In this document: in pieces, positions 14,565 through 18,499 of the stretch
Layout of the letters: the number at the start of each line of letters is the position of its first letter
Numbering within the stretch: the first letter of the stretch is position 1
Assembly: GCA_003516955.1 (NCBI GenBank)
Contig: DPBN01000217.1
Coordinates: forward strand, 1 to 18,499
Direction: 5' to 3'
Source: Armatimonadota bacterium
GTDB taxonomy: Bacteria > Armatimonadota > Fimbriimonadia > Fimbriimonadales > Fimbriimonadaceae
Length of the DNA stretch: 18,499 bases
Translations under genes and position numbers: made by a program
Notes under the pieces: model-generated
What the model saw: only the letters and a program-made list of their open reading frames with translations
What the model was told of the DNA's origin: nothing
Databases searched by the model: none

Positions 14565-14630
14565 AGAGTACAGAGCCCTTTGCTCCCTCGGCGCATGGGA
14601 GGCGGCAGTCGGCTCTTGAAGGAGGAATCC

Positions 14631-15404
14631 ATGCAGAAACTCGTTCGCTTGAGCTCTCTGGCGCTCTTCGCCGCTTTCGCCTCGGTCTCGTCCGCAGTTG
14701 TCCTCGTGGACCGCGGTCTGCCGAACCAAAGCCTGAACAACGCCGCAGGCGCCAACCGCAGCAACGTGGCCTGGGGTGATTCCGACGGATGGTTCACGGG
14801 AGACGACTTCACGCTTCCCGGTGCCGCCCCGGCCTACTCGATCACCGGCATCCGAACGTGGCTCGTGACTTTGGACGACTACAACGCATCGCCGCAGAAG
14901 GGCTTCAGCGAGCTGGTCTCGAGCCTGACGCTCTGGCTCGGCCCCTCAGGCGCATCCAACGACGTCGCGGCGACCGGCTACTCGTTCACGGCGACCCGAG
15001 TGACCTATGACGGCTCCACGACCTACCAGGGAAGCGGCGGCGCCCTGCGAAGCCTCTGGCAGATCGACTGGAACACCACCGGCCTCGTGCTCGCGGGAGG
15101 CGCGAAGTACAACTTCGGCGTCAGCGGCCTCCGGACCGACGGTTCCACGACCATCTTCAACCACGCTTCGAACGCGGCCCTCGGGGGCGTTCCGGCGGAC
15201 GGAGCCGACAACCTGTTCAAAGGCTGGAAGCCGGACGGGACCTTCGACTACTCGTGGGACAGCGGCGCGCCCGGCGGGGGCTGGGACAAGTCCTCCGACA
15301 TCAACGTCGTCGTGACCGGCGTTCCGGTGCCCGAGCCTGCGACGATCGCCCTCGGGCTGGGCGGCTTGGCCACGGCGGCGCTGCGGCGGCGCAACCGGCG
15401 CTGA
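14631..15404 (+). CDS. Secreted PEP-CTERM sorting-domain protein
   Basis: A 257-residue exported protein of unknown function. The N-terminus is a signal peptide (MQKLVRLSSLALFAAFASVS, predicted cleavage after SSA at about 22). The last 24 residues form a PEP-CTERM tag: PEPATI (234-239), a hydrophobic run LGLGGLATAAL, then RRRNRR. In known systems this tag is recognised by an exosortase that cleaves near PEP and delivers the protein to the cell surface or matrix. The body is rich in Gly, Ser, Thr, Trp and Asp and looks like a beta-rich surface protein; I recognise no catalytic domain. ATG at 14631 follows a strong AAGGAGGAA (14619-14627). No exosortase is in the window. It is flanked by candidate terminators, so it is probably monocistronic. 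Confidence 0.88.
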   Translation: MQKLVRLSSLALFAAFASVSSAVVLVDRGLPNQSLNNAAGANRSNVAWGDSDGWFTGDDFTLPGAAPAYSITGIRTWLVTLDDYNASPQKGFSELVSSLTLWLGPSGASNDVAATGYSFTATRVTYDGSTTYQGSGGALRSLWQIDWNTTGLVLAGGAKYNFGVSGLRTDGSTTIFNHASNAALGGVPADGADNLFKGWKPDGTFDYSWDSGAPGGGWDKSSDINVVVTGVPVPEPATIALGLGGLATAALRRRNRR

Positions 15405-15425
15405 GCCGAACCTCTCCTGACCAGC

Positions 15426-15458
15426 GAGGGGCCTCCGTCCGCGCGGCAGGGGCCCCTC
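15426..15458 (+). terminator. Hairpin terminator after the PEP-CTERM gene
   Basis: GAGGGGCC (15426-15433) pairs perfectly with GGCCCCTC (15451-15458) around a 17-base loop, 21 bases after the stop. There is no clear T-run on the right. The hairpin lies between two convergent genes and could serve both strands. Confidence 0.5.
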
Positions 15459-15477
15459 CGGTTCGATCGATCGGCCC

Positions 15478-15783
15478 TCAGGCCGGGGGGACGGCCATCC
15501 CGGCCCGCTCCAGCTCCTCCAGCAGGCCCTTGCGCACCACGCCCACGATCCAGCCGGCCTCGCCGTCCTCCTCCGGCTCGTGCCAGTCGTAAAGGTAGCC
15601 CTGCACCCACTCCCGGCCGCTCAGCATCTCGTCCAGACGGTGGACCGGGACGTACGTCTCCATCAGCACTGGGTAGCAGTCGCTGGGCAGAGGGGGCTGC
15701 ATCAGGCGGTAGTCGTCCGACACGTCCACCACCTTCACCCGGGCGAAATTGAACCTCCACAGCTCGCCGTCGATGACCGCCAT
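15478..15783 (-). CDS. Small hypothetical protein downstream of motB
   Basis: I do not recognise this 101-residue protein. It begins MAVIDGELWRFNFARVKVVD and contains ETYVPVHRLDEMLSGREWVQ and GYLYDWHEPEEDGEAGWIVG. It is acidic and rich in aromatic residues, has no signal peptide, membrane segment or Cys cluster, and looks like a small soluble alpha/beta protein. ATG at 15783 has a good GGAGG about 4 bases upstream, and codon use resembles the neighbours, which supports a real gene. It lies 56 bases after motB on the same strand, so it may be the third gene of the motAB transcript, though a separate promoter in the gap cannot be excluded. It ends convergently against the PEP-CTERM gene. Confidence 0.65.
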   Translation of the reverse strand: MAVIDGELWRFNFARVKVVDVSDDYRLMQPPLPSDCYPVLMETYVPVHRLDEMLSGREWVQGYLYDWHEPEEDGEAGWIVGVVRKGLLEELERAGMAVPPA

Positions 15784-15839
15784 CGCTCCTCCGTAAGCTT
15801 CCGACGGTAAGGACGAAGCGGACTACGCGAAAGCCTCGT

Positions 15840-16739
15840 TCACGGGCGCACGTCCGGCGCGATGTCGATCGGCCTGCGGAACAGGCCCTGGATGCGGCTC
15901 TGGAGGTCTTGGCTCGGCGTGCCGACCTTCTCCTCCTCAACGTGCTCGAACGACAGCAGCACCGTCACGCGGCGGTTGGTGTAGTCGAAGGGCCTGTCGG
16001 GCCTGCGCAGGCGCGTGGCGGCGAAACCGCGCACCTCGATGACTCTGCTCTCGGGCACGCCGCAGGCCATCAGCAGGCGCCGCATCGACTGGGCGCGGTC
16101 GTTGCTGAGGTCCCAGTTGTCGTAGTTGTGTCCGGACGGGTAGGGGCGGGCGTCCGTGTGCCCCTCGATGACGAGCTTCCTGCCGGACTTGGCGATCAGC
16201 GGTGCCACGCGCTGGATCAGCCTGCGGGCCTCTGGGCGGATGGTTGCCGAACCGCTGTCGAAGAACACCGCGCCCGCACCCTCGATGAACTCCATGCGCA
16301 GCCCCTCCGGCGTGACGGCCATCTCGATCTGCTCCACGAGCGCCTTCAGGACGCCGTCCTTCTCGGCCATCTCTTTGAGCGCCTGGGCGATCTCGCGGCC
16401 GATCTGCCTCACCTGGTCCTCGTCCAGCTTCTGGACGGCGTCGACCCCCTTGGCCGACCCGCCGGACTCCTTCCAGGGCCCGGTCCGAGGCGGGGAGGAC
16501 TTGAAGTTCGCGATGGACACCTTGGCGCGGGGCTCGTTCTTCACGAAGCCGAGCGGGTCTTGGAAGTAGCCCTGGATCAGGGCCTTGTCCTGGTCCGACA
16601 GGCCCATGATCCACATCACCATGAAGAAGGCCATCATGGCGGTGACGAAGTCCGCGTAGGCCACCTTCCACGATCCGCCGTGGTGGCCCCCGTGGGTGAC
16701 CTTCTTCTTCTTGATGATGATCGGGGCGCCTTCGCTCAT
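15840..16739 (-). CDS. motB: Flagellar motor stator protein MotB
   Basis: Stator subunit that anchors the MotA/B ion channel to peptidoglycan. The 299-residue product has a basic cytoplasmic N-terminus (IIIKKKKVTHGGHHGG), then a single membrane helix from about 25 to 46, SWKVAYADFVTAMMAFFMVM. Asp30 is the counterpart of E. coli MotB Asp32, the essential ion-binding residue. After a linker with a plug-like segment comes the OmpA/MotB peptidoglycan-binding domain, with FFDSGSATIRPEA (about 159-171), IEGHTDARPY (191-200) and NWDLSNDRA (208-216). The AYADF context resembles proton-driven MotB more than sodium-driven PomB, but that is inference. It starts 6 bases after the motA stop, so the two are co-transcribed. 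No strong Shine-Dalgarno is visible. Confidence 0.93.
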   Translation of the reverse strand: MSEGAPIIIKKKKVTHGGHHGGSWKVAYADFVTAMMAFFMVMWIMGLSDQDKALIQGYFQDPLGFVKNEPRAKVSIANFKSSPPRTGPWKESGGSAKGVDAVQKLDEDQVRQIGREIAQALKEMAEKDGVLKALVEQIEMAVTPEGLRMEFIEGAGAVFFDSGSATIRPEARRLIQRVAPLIAKSGRKLVIEGHTDARPYPSGHNYDNWDLSNDRAQSMRRLLMACGVPESRVIEVRGFAATRLRRPDRPFDYTNRRVTVLLSFEHVEEEKVGTPSQDLQSRIQGLFRRPIDIAPDVRP

Positions 16740-16745
16740 GGCTGG

Positions 16746-17603
16746 TTAGGCGGCCTTGTCCTTCACGGCCTGCTCCATCTCGGTGAATCCCGGGCGGACG
16801 CTGGGCTCGATGTTGCGGCGGGCGAACTCCACGCACGTGATCGGCGACTCGCCGCGGGCGAACGAGAAGAGAGCGTAGCGCAGGCAGTTCAGGTACTGGA
16901 GCTCGCTGGCGTTGCGAAGCTGCATGGCGCGCGCGATCGGCAGGAACACGCCGTAGGCCAATAGGATGCCGAGGAACGTGCCGACCAACGCGGCGGCGAC
17001 CGACTGGCCGATGAGCGCCGCCTCGCCGCCGATCTTGCCCATCGTGATGATGACGCCCAGAACCGCCGCGACGATGCCGAAGCCGGGCATCGAGTCGCCT
17101 ACCGTCTGGATCGCCTCGGCCGGGATGTTGGCCTCGTGGTGCGCGGTCTCGATGTCGATCTCCATCATCTCGCTGAGATCGTGTGGGCCGACCGCGCCGG
17201 TGAGCACCACCTTCATCGTGTCGCAGAAGAACGCCCGGGCGTGGTGGTTGTTGAGGAACGCGGGGTACTTCTTGATGATCTCCGACTCCTCCGGCCTCTC
17301 GATGTGCGACTCCAGGCCCAGCAGGCCCTCCTTCCGGGCCACGTTGAACAGCTGGTACATCATCTTGAGGGTCTGGAGGTAGGTCTCCTTCGTGTAGATG
17401 TCCGGCTTCAGCAGGCCCAGCACCGCCTGGATGGCCGCGGTCAGGTTCTTCATGCCGTTGGCCGCGAGGAACGAGCCCAACGCCGCGCCACCCAGGATCA
17501 CGAGCTCGTTGGTCTGGATGAGCACGGCGATGTTGCCCTCGTGCATCACATAGCCCACGATGGTCGCCGCGAGCACGACCACGATTCCAATGATGGTGAA
17601 CAT
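16746..17603 (-). CDS. motA: Flagellar motor stator protein MotA
   Basis: Ring-forming stator subunit that couples ion flow to torque on the flagellar rotor. Starting at ATG 17603 gives 285 residues, and the key residues then fall at the same numbers as in E. coli MotA. Arg90 and Glu98 in the cytoplasmic loop (ARKEGLLGLE) contact FliG, and Pro173 (SMPGFGIVAAVLGVI) and Pro222 (YGVFLPIA) lie near the channel. Four hydrophobic segments are seen, at about 1-20, 31-50, 170-190 and 200-222. The frame is open to 17669, but the extra 22 residues are Arg-rich and unlike MotA, and AGGGGA precedes 17603. It leads the motA-motB unit and diverges from mutL over an 81-base gap. Confidence 0.93.
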   Translation of the reverse strand: MFTIIGIVVVLAATIVGYVMHEGNIAVLIQTNELVILGGAALGSFLAANGMKNLTAAIQAVLGLLKPDIYTKETYLQTLKMMYQLFNVARKEGLLGLESHIERPEESEIIKKYPAFLNNHHARAFFCDTMKVVLTGAVGPHDLSEMMEIDIETAHHEANIPAEAIQTVGDSMPGFGIVAAVLGVIITMGKIGGEAALIGQSVAAALVGTFLGILLAYGVFLPIARAMQLRNASELQYLNCLRYALFSFARGESPITCVEFARRNIEPSVRPGFTEMEQAVKDKAA

Positions 17604-17684
17604 CGTTCCCCTGCCGAACCCTCGCGGACGCCGGGGCCCGTCCCTCCGCCCGCACTTGTGTTCTTCCACACTGGAGGTTCAAAC
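17604..17684. other. Divergent intergenic region between motA and mutL
   Basis: This 81-base gap must carry promoters for both directions. I see only small inverted repeats (GGACG...CGTCC near 17627-17644, GTGT...ACAC near 17657-17670) and the mutL Shine-Dalgarno. No recognisable flagellar sigma-28 promoter is evident. Confidence 0.4.
17673..17677 (+). promoter_or_regulatory. Shine-Dalgarno deciding the mutL start
   Basis: GGAGG lies 7 bases before TTG 17685, an optimal spacing. The alternative ATG at 17724 has only GGTTCGG upstream. This site argues for the rare TTG start. Confidence 0.55.
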
Positions 17685-18499
17685 TTGAGCCGGGATCGCC
17701 TGGTCCCCGCTGGTTCGGTCCCCATGGAGCTTGTTCCCGATTCCGCCCGCCGCGTCCGACTGCTGGACCCGCACACGGTGAACCAGATCGCCGCGGGCGA
17801 GGTTGTGGAGCGGCCGGCCTCCGTGGTGAAGGAGTTGGTCGAGAACGCGCTCGACGCCGGCGCCTCGAGGATCGAGGTCGATCTGGAGGACAGCGGACGC
17901 ACTCTGATCCGCGTGGCCGACGACGGCTGCGGGATGACGCCCGAGGACGCCGTGGCCGCGCTGCAGCGCCACGCCACGTCCAAGATCTCGTCGGCCGAGG
18001 ACCTGCTCGGCGTCTCCACGCTCGGGTTCCGGGGCGAGGCGCTGCCCTCCATCGCGTCGGTCAGCCGCCTCACGCTCTCGACGGCGACGGAGGACGGCGC
18101 GCGGACCGTTCTGCGCGTCGAAGGCGGCCGAACCTTGGAGCCGGGCGCCGCCGCCGGCCCGCGCGGAACGGAGGTCACCGTGCGGGACCTGTTCTTCAAC
18201 ACGCCCGCGCGCCTGAAGTTCCTCAAGACCGACTCCACCGAACTCGCCGCCTGCCTCGAGGTCCTCTCCCGGCTCGCGATCGGGTACCCGGGCGTGGCGT
18301 TCGCCGTCACCCACCGGGGGCAGACCGCGTTCCGCACCACCGGGTCCGGCGATAGGCTCCAGGCGATCGCGGACGTCTGGGGCCGGGACCTGGCCAGGGC
18401 GCTGGCCGAGGTGGACTGCGAGGTGGCGGGCATCCGCGTGACCGGCTTCGTCAGCCCGCCGCACGTGACCCGCCCCACCCGCGCCTACCAGTACCTGTA
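17685..18499 (+). CDS. mutL: DNA mismatch repair protein MutL, N-terminal part (runs off the window)
   Basis: GHKL ATPase that links MutS mismatch recognition to strand incision. About 271 residues are visible before the right edge. The N-terminal hallmark NQIAAGEVVERPASVVKELV is followed by ENALDAGA (catalytic Glu and Mg-binding Asn). VADDGCGM is the second ATPase motif and GFRGEALPSIASV the third, with ATSKI between them. The strand RGTEVTVRDLFFNTPARLKF follows. The transducer domain begins near the end, and the C-terminal domain lies outside, so I cannot say whether the endonuclease motif is present. The start is either TTG 17685, with a strong GGAGG 7 bases upstream, or ATG 17724, which fits the usual short N-terminus but lacks a good site. 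I chose TTG. It is transcribed away from motA. Confidence 0.93.
   Translation, partial: MSRDRLVPAGSVPMELVPDSARRVRLLDPHTVNQIAAGEVVERPASVVKELVENALDAGASRIEVDLEDSGRTLIRVADDGCGMTPEDAVAALQRHATSKISSAEDLLGVSTLGFRGEALPSIASVSRLTLSTATEDGARTVLRVEGGRTLEPGAAAGPRGTEVTVRDLFFNTPARLKFLKTDSTELAACLEVLSRLAIGYPGVAFAVTHRGQTAFRTTGSGDRLQAIADVWGRDLARALAEVDCEVAGIRVTGFVSPPHVTRPTRAYQYL

Noticed and set aside
17604..17669. A longer motA start at 17669
   Set aside because: The added residues are Arg- and Gly-rich and unlike MotA. With ATG at 17603, the key residues Arg90, Glu98, Pro173 and Pro222 match E. coli numbering.
1..18499. CRISPR arrays, tRNA or rRNA genes, insertion sequences, toxin-antitoxin pairs or defence genes
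   Set aside because: Reading both strands, I found no repeat-spacer pattern, cloverleaf-like intergenic sequence, transposase or defence motif. Gaps between genes are too short for most of these.

Overview
The window is a dense, GC-rich bacterial chromosome segment. It carries 17 protein genes (two cut by the window edges) and shows no RNA gene, mobile element, prophage or CRISPR array. No stretch longer than about 185 bases lacks a gene. A secreted protein with a C-terminal PEP-CTERM sorting tag, menaquinone-type MenG, a long-chain polyprenyl diphosphate synthase, ferredoxin-dependent 2-oxoacid oxidation and a flagellar MotA/MotB stator suggest a motile, diderm, menaquinone-using bacterium. 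The short tag with a terminal Arg cluster recalls Armatimonadota-like lineages, but this placement is inference and weak.

Layout. 1-168: tail of a SAM methyltransferase (+). 190-1647: TldD-type metallopeptidase (-). 1648-1829: divergent intergenic region with a candidate promoter and a 20-base repeat of tldD sequence. 1830-4595: a tightly coupled korDABC-like operon (+) for a 2-oxoacid:ferredoxin oxidoreductase. 4672-7177: menG, polyprenyl diphosphate synthase and a HAD-IIA phosphatase (+), linked by 4-base stop/start overlaps. 7187-8497: M24 aminopeptidase-P-like enzyme (+). 8494-9126: exported MsrA (-). 9128-10438: polytopic membrane protein resembling lipid-linked sugar transferases (+). 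10435-12198: a double-SIS protein related to MurQ and the glucokinase regulatory protein (-). 12268-13068 and 13065-13646: secreted M48 peptidase and a tandem ABM-like protein (-). 13699-14466: MlaE-type permease (+). 14631-15404: PEP-CTERM protein (+). 15478-17603: motA, motB and a small unknown gene (-). 17685 to the end: N-terminal part of MutL (+).

How it fits together. Kor reduces ferredoxin from 2-oxoacids, and MenG plus the polyprenyl synthase supply the quinone and its isoprenoid tail, so the first third is about electron flow. MsrA, M48 peptidase, MlaE and the PEP-CTERM protein concern the envelope. Most of the region is ordinary housekeeping. The entry most worth following is the GCKR-like double-SIS protein, which appears to lack the MurQ catalytic glutamate. 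Also notable are the back-to-back starts of msrA and its divergent neighbour, and two convergent gene pairs that each share a CTAG palindrome as overlapping stop codons. I did not find a convincing undescribed multi-gene system.
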